Shown: positions 1 to 7,300 of the stretch, one piece after another
Numbering within the stretch: position 1 is the stretch's first letter
How the letters are laid out: every line of letters starts with the position of its first letter
Origin: Alkanindiges sp.
GTDB lineage: Bacteria > Pseudomonadota > Gammaproteobacteria > Pseudomonadales > Moraxellaceae
Length of the DNA: 11,628 nucleotides
Direction of reading: 5' to 3'
Assembly (NCBI GenBank): GCA_030152125.1
Contig: JASLIR010000389.1
Span: 1-11,628, forward strand
Position numbers and translations under genes: made by a program
Notes under the pieces: generated by a model
Database searches by the model: none
What the model saw: only the letters and a program-made list of their open reading frames with translations
What the model was told of the DNA's origin: nothing

Positions 1-818
1 AAGCTGATTGGCACATCCATATACAGGTCGGCGCCATCACGCTGGAATACGGTATGCTCGCGCACCACCACTTCCACGTACAAATCGCCCGCCTGCACGC
101 CTGCACCACCGGCTTCACCCTCACCGGACAAGCGCACGCGGTCACCATTGTCCACACCGGCAGGAATACTAACTTCCAGAGTGCGCTTACGGTCACTTAC
201 ACCAGAACCATGACATACGTTACACGGGTTTTTCACGGTTTTGCCACGGCCATGACAGGTTGGGCAGGTCTGGTTAACCTGAAAGAAGCCCTGCTGCATA
301 CGTAGCTGACCGGAACCATGACAGGTGCCACAGGTCACCACATCTTCGGCTTTTTTAGCACCTTTACCGTTACAGGCTTCACACACCGCCGGTGCAGTAA
401 AGCTGATGGTTTTCTTCACGCCTTTAACCGCTTCTTCCAGCGTTAATTCCAGCACATAGCGTAAATCGGCACCACGGCGCTGGCGCTGTTGCCCACCGCC
501 GCTGCGGCCACCGAACATGTCGCCAAAAATATCGCCAAAGTTGCTAAAAATATCCTGCGCATTAAAGCCGCCAAAGCCACCGCCCGCACCACCTTCAAAG
601 GCACTATGCCCCATACGGTCATAGGCAGCCCGCTTGTCGCCATCAGAAAGGATTTCGTAAGCTTCAGCCGCTTCCTTAAACTTGTCTTCCGCCTCGGCAT
701 TATCCGGGTTACGGTCGGGGTGAAACTTCATCGCCAGCTTGCGATAAGCTTTTTTAATTTCTTCTTCGCTAGCCCCTTTGGACACACCCAAAACTTCGTA
801 GTAGTCTCTTTTTGCCAT
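1..818 (-). CDS. dnaJ: Chaperone protein DnaJ (Hsp40), 3'-truncated by window edge
   Basis: Type I DnaJ co-chaperone. It delivers unfolded clients to DnaK and stimulates DnaK ATPase in the cytoplasm. Seen by translating the minus strand: 272 codons with no stop before the window edge, against about 375 residues for the family. The J-domain is residues 1-70, with the HPD triad at 33-35. A Gly/Phe-rich linker follows (about 76-109). Then come four zinc-binding CxxCxGxG repeats starting at Cys146, Cys163, Cys185 and Cys199, and the start of the C-terminal substrate-binding domain. The start giving [11 protein letters not shown] is chosen because it matches the usual DnaJ N-terminus and lies 11 bases after GGGAG. 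An in-frame ATG 9 bases upstream sits only 2 bases from that GGGAG, too close to use. dnaK, the usual neighbour, is not upstream. A sigma32-like promoter is (871-896). The identification is secure. Confidence 0.97.
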   Translation of the reverse strand, partial: MAKRDYYEVLGVSKGASEEEIKKAYRKLAMKFHPDRNPDNAEAEDKFKEAAEAYEILSDGDKRAAYDRMGHSAFEGGAGGGFGGFNAQDIFSNFGDIFGDMFGGRSGGGQQRQRRGADLRYVLELTLEEAVKGVKKTISFTAPAVCEACNGKGAKKAEDVVTCGTCHGSGQLRMQQGFFQVNQTCPTCHGRGKTVKNPCNVCHGSGVSDRKRTLEVSIPAGVDNGDRVRLSGEGEAGGAGVQAGDLYVEVVVREHTVFQRDGADLYMDVPIS

Positions 819-870
819 GGCTGGCATAACTCCCAACAAAAAATATTAAAACACGCAATTGTCGCTAAGC

Positions 871-896
871 TTGGGGCAAAGCTGCCATTTTACAAG
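871..896 (-). promoter_or_regulatory. Candidate sigma32 (heat-shock) promoter for dnaJ
   Basis: On the minus strand, CTTGTA and CCCCAA are separated by 14 bases. This closely resembles the sigma32 pattern CTTGAA-N13-15-CCCCAT, and the spacing equals that recalled for E. coli dnaK P1. Transcription would begin near 864, giving a leader of about 45 bases before the dnaJ ATG. Its position ahead of a heat-shock gene makes a chance match less likely, but the assignment rests on pattern only. Confidence 0.6.
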
Positions 897-1010
897 CGCT
901 GTTACACAGTTTTTTCTTTAAGCGCACTCAAATAGCTGCCCCTTGGCATAGCTGCCAGCAACTTCTACAAGCAAACATCAAACCAGCTTTAGGCAAATTT
1001 TTATAGCAAT

Positions 1011-1529
1011 TCAGTCATTTAATAGCTGCTGGTAAATCTGGTAGCTGTCCTGCTCAAAACACACCACACTAAGCTGCTGCAGTTGAGGGTTTTCCTGCAA
1101 GCCCTGCCGGATGGCAGCCAGGGCAATTTCTGCCGCCAGCTGTTTGGGAAAGCGGTAAATACCGGTACTGATGTTGGGAAATACCACACTTTGAATTTCA
1201 TGTTTATTAATCAAGGCGAAACAGCTGGCATAGGCTTGGGCCAGCAGTTCAGATTCCTGATGCAAGCCATCCTGCCAGCGCGGACCTACGCTATGAATCA
1301 CATAGGTGGCGGCCAGGTTGCCTGCCGTGGTAATCACTGCATCCCCCACCGCACAGCCGCCCTGGCGGGCACGGATGCGCTGGCAGTCCTGCAAAATAGC
1401 CGGTCCACCAGCCCGGTGAATCGCACCATCCACTCCACCACCGCCCAGCAGGGAGGTATTAGCTGCATTGACGATGGCATCGGCTGTTATTTTAGTAATA
1501 TCACCCTGGATTAATTTTATTTTTTGCAT
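1011..1529 (-). CDS. Macro-domain protein, YmdB/MacroD-like ADP-ribose deacetylase or hydrolase
   Basis: A 172-residue, single-domain macro protein, the usual size for the YmdB/MacroD group. Members bind ADP-ribose and hydrolyse O-acetyl-ADP-ribose or remove mono-ADP-ribose from proteins. E. coli YmdB has also been linked to RNase III control. Visible motifs are GDIT at 9-12, NAAN at 21-24, the GGGGVDGAIH loop at 29-38, and STGIYRFP at 121-128, which matches the phosphate-binding loop. Asn24 and Asp34 correspond to the catalytic Asn25/Asp35 of YmdB, so the enzyme looks active. The ATG follows GGGGAG by 7 bases. It begins 15 bases after the LysR-type gene on the same strand, so the two are probably co-transcribed. 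The physiological substrate cannot be told from sequence. Confidence 0.93.
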   Translation of the reverse strand: MQKIKLIQGDITKITADAIVNAANTSLLGGGGVDGAIHRAGGPAILQDCQRIRARQGGCAVGDAVITTAGNLAATYVIHSVGPRWQDGLHQESELLAQAYASCFALINKHEIQSVVFPNISTGIYRFPKQLAAEIALAAIRQGLQENPQLQQLSVVCFEQDSYQIYQQLLND

Positions 1530-1544
1530 GGTTATCTCCCCTGT

Positions 1545-2411
1545 TTAACTTTTTCTGTCCACGTCAGCACTATCCTCAAAACACGCCACCAGAAAATCCA
1601 TCACCACACGGATTAGCGGGCTATGGTGTAAATCCTGATGTACCGCCAGCCATACCTCGCGCATCATGTTAACCCGCTGGCAGGGGATGCGCTGCAAGCC
1701 ACCTTGTTCGCCCATAAAGCAGGGCAATATGGCAATACCTACCCCGGCACTGGCCGCTACACGCTGCATATCCGGACTGTTGGTTTTTAAAACAATGGGG
1801 CGGCCTTGCTGAATCTCTGCCAGCCAGCGCTGTTGTATGGAACTAATCAGGCTTTCGTCTAGGCCAATAAACTCATACTGCGCAGGGCTTCTGCTGGCCA
1901 GATAATCGCTGCAGGCATACAGGCCAAATGGCAGTTGTGCTATTTTGCGGCTCACCAGCCCTTCCTCCACCGGACGCGCCAGCCGCACGGCAATGTCGGC
2001 CTCACTGTGTTGTAAGGAGGCAAAACGGGTTTCCACCACCACGCGCAAATGGATATGCGGATACTGCTGCCGCAAGCGGTTTAAGCGCGGCACAATAAAA
2101 TGTGCTGCAGTGGCTGGCGGCAAACTCATGGACACCTCGCCATGCAGCTCTGCCTGTCCGGCCTTGGCAACCCGGCCAATGCTAAAGGTCTCTTCCATCA
2201 TGCGCGCCGCCATCCCGGCAATTTTCTCGCCTTCGGCCGTCAGTACATAGGTACGTGGGCGCCGGTCTACAAGCTTCAATTGCAACTGGCTTTCCAGTGC
2301 ACTAATGCGCCGGGCAACGGTGGCATGGTCTACCTTTAGCACCCGTGCAGCCGCGGACAACGACTTTTGCTGTGCAAATACCGAAAAATAATGCAGGTTT
2401 TCCCAGTCCAT
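1545..2411 (-). CDS. LysR-family transcriptional regulator
   Basis: A 288-residue LysR-type regulator of normal family length. The winged helix-turn-helix occupies about residues 1-60: an N-terminal MDWENLHYF, then LSAAARVLKVDHATVARRIS as the helix-turn-helix, then the wing and a linker helix. The remainder is the LysR effector-binding domain (about 90-280), beginning with a GEVSMSLPPA-type strand. It diverges from the EamA permease gene across a 132-base gap holding a 20-bp palindrome, so it most likely controls that permease and itself. The macro-domain gene follows 15 bases downstream. The ATG is preceded by GAGGGCGG, about 8-11 bases away, an acceptable ribosome binding site. The effector is unknown and cannot be inferred from the protein alone. 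Confidence 0.94.
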   Translation of the reverse strand: MDWENLHYFSVFAQQKSLSAAARVLKVDHATVARRISALESQLQLKLVDRRPRTYVLTAEGEKIAGMAARMMEETFSIGRVAKAGQAELHGEVSMSLPPATAAHFIVPRLNRLRQQYPHIHLRVVVETRFASLQHSEADIAVRLARPVEEGLVSRKIAQLPFGLYACSDYLASRSPAQYEFIGLDESLISSIQQRWLAEIQQGRPIVLKTNSPDMQRVAASAGVGIAILPCFMGEQGGLQRIPCQRVNMMREVWLAVHQDLHHSPLIRVVMDFLVACFEDSADVDRKS

Positions 2412-2446
2412 ATTTAGTCCGCCCTCATCATCTTACTCACGCCACC

Positions 2447-2466
2447 AATGTGCAAATTTGCACATT
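2447..2466. promoter_or_regulatory. Perfect 20-bp palindrome, candidate LysR operator
   Basis: AATGTGCAAATTTGCACATT is its own reverse complement over all 20 bases. It lies between the divergent LysR and EamA genes, 35 bases from the regulator ATG. Related half-sites follow towards the permease: TGTGCA at 2470-2475 and TGTACACA at 2488-2495. It does not fit the strict T-N11-A LysR box, so it could also be the site of another dimeric regulator. Confidence 0.6.
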
Positions 2467-2485
2467 AACTGTGCAGCTATAGGGA

Positions 2486-2512
2486 ATTGTACACAGATCA
2501 GCTTGCGCTCAA
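2486..2512 (-). promoter_or_regulatory. Candidate promoter of the lysR-macro unit
   Basis: On the minus strand, TTGAGC and TACAAT are separated by 15 bases, with TGTG just before the -10 acting as a partial extended -10. Transcription would start near 2479, placing the 20-bp palindrome just downstream of the start, a position suited to autorepression. The spacer is short, so the call is tentative. Confidence 0.35.
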
Positions 2513-2515
2513 AAT
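2487..2515 (+). promoter_or_regulatory. Weak candidate promoter of the EamA permease gene
   Basis: TTGTAC and CAAAAT are separated by 17 bases and end 28 bases before the permease ATG. Both boxes are imperfect, as expected for a promoter needing an activator. The -35 overlaps the TGTACACA half-site. Tentative. Confidence 0.3.
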
Positions 2516-2543
2516 CATTTCTCGTGATACAGGGTAAAAAGTC

Positions 2544-3467
2544 ATGAACAAATCCTTAAGCTATGCCTATGCCGGTATTGTGCTCACTACCTTTTTCTGG
2601 GGTTCCAACTTTAATGCCGGGGCATACATCATTCAGCATATGCCCCCCATTACCGCAGCGGCAGAGCGCTTTGTGGTGGCTAGCGCCGGCTTGCTGCTTA
2701 TCTTCGGCATGATGGGGCAACTGCGCTGGTCGGCACTCAAACAAAACCTGCTGGCCTATGTGCTGATTGGGGTACTGGGCGTGGTGGGTTTTAATATGGC
2801 CATGTTTTATGGCCTGCATACGACATCAGCCATTAATGGTGCCTTAATCATGGCTACCACACCGCTAACCACCATGCTGCTGGCCTGGTTGCTGGAAGGG
2901 GAAAAACTGAATACTGCCAAAAGTATTGGCCTGCTGTTTGGCCTGGCCGGGGTATTACTGGTCATTACCCAGGGCCAGCTATTGCACCTGTTGCATTTAA
3001 AGGTGGCAATTGGCGATGTGATTATTCTGGGCGGCAGTATTTCCTTTGTGCTGGCATCCATTTTGTCCCGCAAGCTGGTAAAAAATGCCACCACGCTGGA
3101 AACCACCAGCTTTTCCATGCTGTTTGGCACCATTGTACTGGCCATACTGAGCCTGAGCATTGAGCAGCCCTTTACTGCCATTGCGCAAGCGCCCTTACTG
3201 ACACATGCTGCCTTGCTGTATCTGGCGGTGTTCGGTTCCATGATTGCTTATCTGTTCTGGTTTAATGGCATTCAGAAAGTAGGGGCTGCCCGTGCTGCCA
3301 GCTTTTTTAATCTGGTACCGGTGTTTAGCATGCTGGTTGCCATTGCCTTTGGCGCATTGCCCAACCAGTGGCAAGTGCTGGGCACCCTGCTGGTTATTGT
3401 GGGGGTAATTGTCAGCAGCGGTATCGTACCGGGTCGACTGGTGCAGGCTGTAGCGGTTAAACCTTAA
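2544..3467 (+). CDS. EamA-family (DMT superfamily) inner-membrane permease
   Basis: A 307-residue, very hydrophobic protein of the drug/metabolite transporter superfamily, with two tandem EamA repeats. About ten membrane helices can be read, near residues 8-28, 38-57, 69-90, 96-118, 124-144, 153-175, 186-205, 217-240, 250-270 and 275-297. Family signatures are the FFWGSNF motif in helix 1, the PLTTMLLAWLLEGEKL stretch closing the first repeat, and GAARAASFFNLVPVFSMLVA in the second. Most characterised relatives export amino acids, metabolites or small toxic compounds; the substrate here cannot be assigned. The ATG follows AGGG by about 10 bases. Divergence from the LysR gene suggests that regulator controls it. 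No terminator follows closely; the first strong one in the plus direction is about 345 bases on. Confidence 0.93.
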   Translation: MNKSLSYAYAGIVLTTFFWGSNFNAGAYIIQHMPPITAAAERFVVASAGLLLIFGMMGQLRWSALKQNLLAYVLIGVLGVVGFNMAMFYGLHTTSAINGALIMATTPLTTMLLAWLLEGEKLNTAKSIGLLFGLAGVLLVITQGQLLHLLHLKVAIGDVIILGGSISFVLASILSRKLVKNATTLETTSFSMLFGTIVLAILSLSIEQPFTAIAQAPLLTHAALLYLAVFGSMIAYLFWFNGIQKVGAARAASFFNLVPVFSMLVAIAFGALPNQWQVLGTLLVIVGVIVSSGIVPGRLVQAVAVKP

Positions 3468-3577
3468 GCAACCTGAGTTCGGCATAAATCAAAGCTTAAC
3501 ATTTTAATTTATATTTATTTTACACAACGGAGTCTTACTGCTTCACGGTTTAGCGTGAGGATTAACCTTCGGTTCGA

Positions 3578-3603
3578 CCTACTTTGGTTTTGGCCAAAGT
3601 AGG
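3578..3603. repeat. 10-bp inverted repeat (hairpin)
   Basis: CCTACTTTGG (3578-3587) and CCAAAGTAGG (3594-3603) are perfect reverse complements separated by six bases. A palindromic GGCAAAGCC-like tail follows. There is no T-tract on either side, so it is not a classical intrinsic terminator. It resembles the hairpin end of a dispersed repeat; that is inference. Confidence 0.7.
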
Positions 3604-3613
3604 CAAAGCCATT

Positions 3614-3761
3614 GTCATTCGCATGAGCGATATATCGCGCAAGGTTTTATACCACCAAGGTAGGTTACATTTTACAGTGTTGACTTACATGTATAAATTT
3701 ATATGTAGAGCTTCGCACTTGCGCAGCGGTGCTGCTCATGCCTCGGACAGTTGCGAATGAC
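3614..3761. repeat. Nested imperfect inverted repeat, about 148 bp
   Basis: The left arm GTCATTCGCATGAGC (3614-3628) is matched on the right in two blocks: GCTCATGC (3734-3741) and GCGAATGAC (3753-3761), with an 11-base insert between them. Further in, GCGCAAG (3637-3643) pairs with CTTGCGC (3718-3724). Smaller palindromes are embedded: GCGATATATCGC (3627-3638), GCAGC-GGT-GCTGC (3723-3735), and an AT-rich one around 3687-3708. No transposase and no clear target duplication are visible. It could be a MITE-like element or a structured RNA. Confidence 0.6.
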
Positions 3762-3811
3762 TTTAAAAGCAAAAGCCGCTTAATCCAAAGGCAGGTTAAG
3801 TACAAAAACTA

Positions 3812-3838
3812 AAAAGCCTTGAAATATTCAAGGCTTTT
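3812..3838 (-). terminator. Intrinsic terminator, symmetrical (works on either strand)
   Basis: AAAAGCCTTGAA and TTCAAGGCTTTT form a perfect 12-bp stem with a 3-base loop ATA. The arms give a GC-containing core with U-rich 3' ends on both strands. It sits 33 bases after the minus-strand small membrane protein gene stop, so that is its likely main client. It could also stop plus-strand transcription from the EamA gene. Confidence 0.8.
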
Positions 3839-3870
3839 AGGCATTAGCCTACGGGTAAAAGCGGGTGCAA

Positions 3871-4242
3871 TTAATATACAGCCTTACCGCCAATATAGCG
3901 GCGAATACCATGTGCAGTACGGAAGAATAACCACAGCCAGGAGATAATGGCAAAACCGGCCGCAATACCCGCACAAATCATGCCGTACAGGCTGGTCACA
4001 GACAGCCAGAATAAAGGCAGGCTCAATAAGGCAGTAATCAGCATCAGGCTTAAAAACACAATGCAGGTGCGCATAATCCAGAAACCATGCGAGCGTGTCC
4101 AGACTTCCAGTGGGTTAGCCAGCAACTGGTGGCTAATCCAGTAAGAAATAAGCAGGGTAAACCCTACAAACAAGGACAGCGCCATCAGCATATACGCGAC
4201 CAACATCCATCGTTCCTGTTGCGCATATCCATTAACTGTCAT
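3871..4242 (-). CDS. Small three-helix membrane protein of unknown function
   Basis: A 123-residue integral membrane protein. Three hydrophobic segments lie near residues 12-34, 54-80 and 84-107. Between the first two is SHGFWIMRT, and the C-terminus carries RTAHGIRRYIGGKAVY. The paired H-x-x-W-x-x-R and R-x-x-x-G patterns recall small DUF4870/Tic20-like membrane proteins, from memory only. The frame extends to a TTG at 4281, but the ATG at 4242 is preferred because GGGAGG lies 8 bases before it. It follows the RND pump gene on the same strand after 154 bases and is closed by the strong terminator at 3812-3838, so it could be the distal gene of the efflux transcript or have its own promoter. 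A role in efflux is not shown. Confidence 0.75.
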   Translation of the reverse strand: MTVNGYAQQERWMLVAYMLMALSLFVGFTLLISYWISHQLLANPLEVWTRSHGFWIMRTCIVFLSLMLITALLSLPLFWLSVTSLYGMICAGIAAGFAIISWLWLFFRTAHGIRRYIGGKAVY

Positions 4243-4396
4243 GCAGCGCGCCTCCCAATATCTTCCAAAAGCGTCTTCCAAAAACTGTCATATTTGCATG
4301 CACCAGTGACCAAAGTGACGCAAATATTAAGTGCCCCTAGCATGCCATGCTTTTTTATGACATGCCAGAGTATCCTAAGGAAAATCGTGTAAGGAC
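4243..4396. other. Gap between RND pump gene and small membrane protein gene
   Basis: There is no good terminator here. A 7-bp inverted repeat, TCCTAAG (4373-4379) and CTTAGGA (4396-4402), overlaps the pump stop codon but has a 16-base loop and no T-tract. Read-through from the efflux operon into the small membrane gene is therefore possible. I see no convincing separate promoter. Confidence 0.45.
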
Positions 4397-7300
4397 TTAG
4401 GAGGTGGACGGCTCCTTTTTCACCCGGAACCAGGCCGCATACAATGCCGGCAGGAACAGCAGGGTTAAGGCCGTTGCCACAATCAGGCCACCCATAATCG
4501 CCACCGCCATCGGACCAAAGAAGATACTGCGAGACAATGGAATCATGGCCAGTACCGCTGCGGCTGCCGTAAGGGCAATCGGGCGGAAACGGCGCACAGT
4601 CGATTCAATCACTGCATCCCATGGGGTCAGGCCGGACAGAATGTCCTGCTCAATCTGGTCAATCAGGATCAGCGAGTTACGCATGATCATCCCCGACAGG
4701 GCAATGGTGCCCAGCATGGCCACAAAACCAAAGGGCTTGTTTAGCAACAGCAGGAACAGCACCACCCCAATCAGCCCCAGCGGCGCAGTCAGCAATACCA
4801 TCAGCGAGCGCGAAATACTGCGTAGCTGCAGCATCAGCAGGGTCATCACCACCGCCAAAAACAAGGGCATGCCAGCATTGACCGAGGCCTGGCCACGTGC
4901 CGAATCTTCCACCGTACCACCGGCCTGCAATAAATAACCAGCTGGCAGCTGCTGGCGGATACCATCCAGCGTGGGTGAAATCTGATTGACCAAAGTGACC
5001 GGTTGCTGCTTACCGCGAATATCTGCACGCACGGTCACAGTTGGCAAGCGGTTACGGTGCCAGATAATGCCTTCCTCAAAGCCATAGCGGATGCTGGCAA
5101 TTTGCGACAGCGGTACACTGCCCCCGTTGTTGCTGGGGACTGCAAGGCTGGACAAGGCATCCACCTGTGCACGTTCACTGGCATCACCACGCACGCGGAT
5201 TTCAATCAGCTCACGCTTTTCACGGTACTGGTTCAGGCTCAGGCCACTAAGGGAGCTTTGAATAAAGCGCGACAGATCACTACTGGTCACACCCAGTGCA
5301 CGCGCACGGTCCTGGTCAATATCCAGATAGATAACCTTGCTGGGCTCCTGCCAGTCCAGGTGCACATTGGTGACTTCGGGGTTTTCCGAAACCTTGCCTG
5401 CCACCTGACGGGCAATCTCGCGCACTTTTTCAATGTGTTCACCGGAAACCCGGAACTGGATGGGGTAACCCACCGGTGGGCCATTTTCCAGCAGCGACAC
5501 CCGGCTGCGTACATCCGGGAATTGCTGATGCAAAGTATCCACCAGCCACCAGCGCAATTTGTCACGCTCTTCCAGCGATTTTGCCAGTACCACAAACTGG
5601 GCAAAACCGGCCTGTGGCAACTGCTGGTCCAGCGGTAAATAAAAACGCGGCGAACCGGTGCCTACATAGGCCACATAGTTTTCAATCCCTTCTTTTTGCT
5701 GCAACAGTTTTTCCAGCTTGCGTACCTGAGCTTCGGTGGCTTTTAGTGACGCCCCTTCGGCCAGTTTTAAGTCCACCATGATTTCGGCACGGTTGGACGG
5801 CGGGAAGAACTGCTGCTGCACCATGCCAAACATGACGATGGATACTGCAAACAGCGCCAGGGTAATCACAATCACCGTTTTGCGGTAAGTCACGCACCAG
5901 CGCACCAGGCCACGGAAACGCTGATAAAACTTGCTGGCATAGGGGTCATGCGCATGCGAAGCTGCAACAACAGCACCACTTTCTGGCGATAATGCCTGTG
6001 CTTCAGTTACCTGTACCTGCGTAATGGGTTCCTGTTGCGCATCCGCTTTTTTACGCTTAAACAGGCGCTGATACCACGGCTTTTGCTGGCCATGCTGGGT
6101 CATGTCCGGCAATAAACGGTCACCCAGATACGGTACAAAAATAACCGCAGCAATCCACGACACTAACAAGGCAATGGTGACCACTTCAAAAATGGAACGG
6201 GTATATTCGCCAGTGCCGGACTGCGCGGTGGCGATTGGCAAAAAGCCGGCAGCCGTAATCAGCGTACCGGTCAGCATGGGAAATGCCGTGGTACTCCAGG
6301 CAAAGCCAGCCGCCTTTAAGCGGCTAAAGCCCTGCTCCATTTTAATTGCCATCATTTCCACGGCAATAATGGCATCGTCCACCAGCAGGCCCAATGCCAG
6401 TACCAGTGCCCCCAGCGAGATTTTGTGCAGGCCCACATTAAAATAATGCATGGCAGCAAAGGTCATGGCCAGCACCAGCGGAATAGTTAACGCCACCACC
6501 ATGCCAGTTCTGAAACCCAGCGAGAAGAAGCTGACCAGCAGTACAATAATCACCGCCTCTGCCAGCACACGCACAAACTCACCCACGCTGTCTTTTACCG
6601 CCGCAGGCTGGTCGGACACCTTGCTTAAGGTCATCCCCGCCGGCAGGGTTTTCTGGATACGGGCAAACTCCTGCTCCAGGCTTTTACCCAGCGCCAGAAT
6701 GTCGCCACCTTTTTTCATGGATACCGCAATGCCAATGCCATCTTTACCCATAAAACGCATGCGTGGCTGTGCCGGGTCGGAAAAACCACGGTACACCTCG
6801 GCAATATCACTCACTTTTAGGGTGCGGCCTGCCACGTAGATGGGCATGTTTTTAATGTCATCTACACTTTTAAAGGCGCCACTAACCCGCAGCTGGATAC
6901 GATCCGTTGCCGTTTCAAAGTAACCGGAAGGAGTAATGGCGTTTTGCGCTTCCAGTGCCTGCTGCACAGCGCCTAAAGGCAGGCCAAGGTTAATGGCCTT
7001 GGTGTTGGACAGCTCAATCCAGATTTTTTCATCCTGTAAGCCCACCAGGTCAATCTTGCCCACATCCTTCACAGGTTGTAGCTGCAACTGGATACGGTCG
7101 GCATATTCCTTCATGGTGGCATAGCTAAAGCCATCCGAGGTCAGCACATAAATATTGCCAAAGGTATCGCCAAATTCATCATTAAAAAATGGCCCCTGCA
7201 CGCCTGCCGGTAAGGTTTGCTTGATATCACCGACTTTTTTGCGCACCAGGTACCACAGGTCCGGAATCTCTTCGGAGTGCATGGAGTCGCGCGCCATAAA

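Larger units (their letters stand above)
3468..3870. other. 403-base gene-free stretch with dense inverted repeats
   Basis: No convincing protein gene lies between the EamA stop and the stop of the small membrane protein. The first 70 bases are AT-rich and plain. From 3541 there is a run of short hairpins: TCACG/CGTGA at 3543-3558, AACC/GGTT at 3564-3574, and the 10-bp stem at 3578-3603. After these come the larger nested inverted repeat (3614-3761) and a terminator (3812-3838). The succession of structures suggests a dispersed repeat or a structured RNA rather than random spacer. Confidence 0.6.

Noticed and set aside
489..935. A 148-codon plus-strand open frame antisense to dnaJ
   Set aside because: Most of it overlaps, in antisense, a clearly conserved dnaJ frame, and its protein has no recognisable features. 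It is a shadow of dnaJ.
3680..3707. TTGACT with a downstream TATGTA as a promoter inside the repeat element
   Set aside because: The -10 match is poor, and the AT-rich palindrome explains the TA-rich sequence. There is no gene directly downstream on that strand.
3623..3760. A 45-codon open frame on the plus strand inside the intergenic inverted repeat
   Set aside because: There is no ribosome binding site before the ATG, the composition looks random, and the frame simply spans the repeat arms. It is better explained as part of the repeat.
3614..3761. Possible integron attC site or insertion-sequence remnant
   Set aside because: No attC core sites (RYYYAAC and GTTRRRY at the ends), no transposase fragment and no target-site duplication could be found.
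4335..4356. GCATG-C-CATGC followed by TTTTTT on the plus strand, looking like a terminator
   Set aside because: The arms are separated by one base, which cannot form a hairpin loop, and no plus-strand gene ends nearby.
5003..5638. A 211-codon plus-strand open frame antisense to the RND pump gene
   Set aside because: It lies fully inside the conserved pump gene and shows no family motif. It arises from codon bias on the opposite strand.
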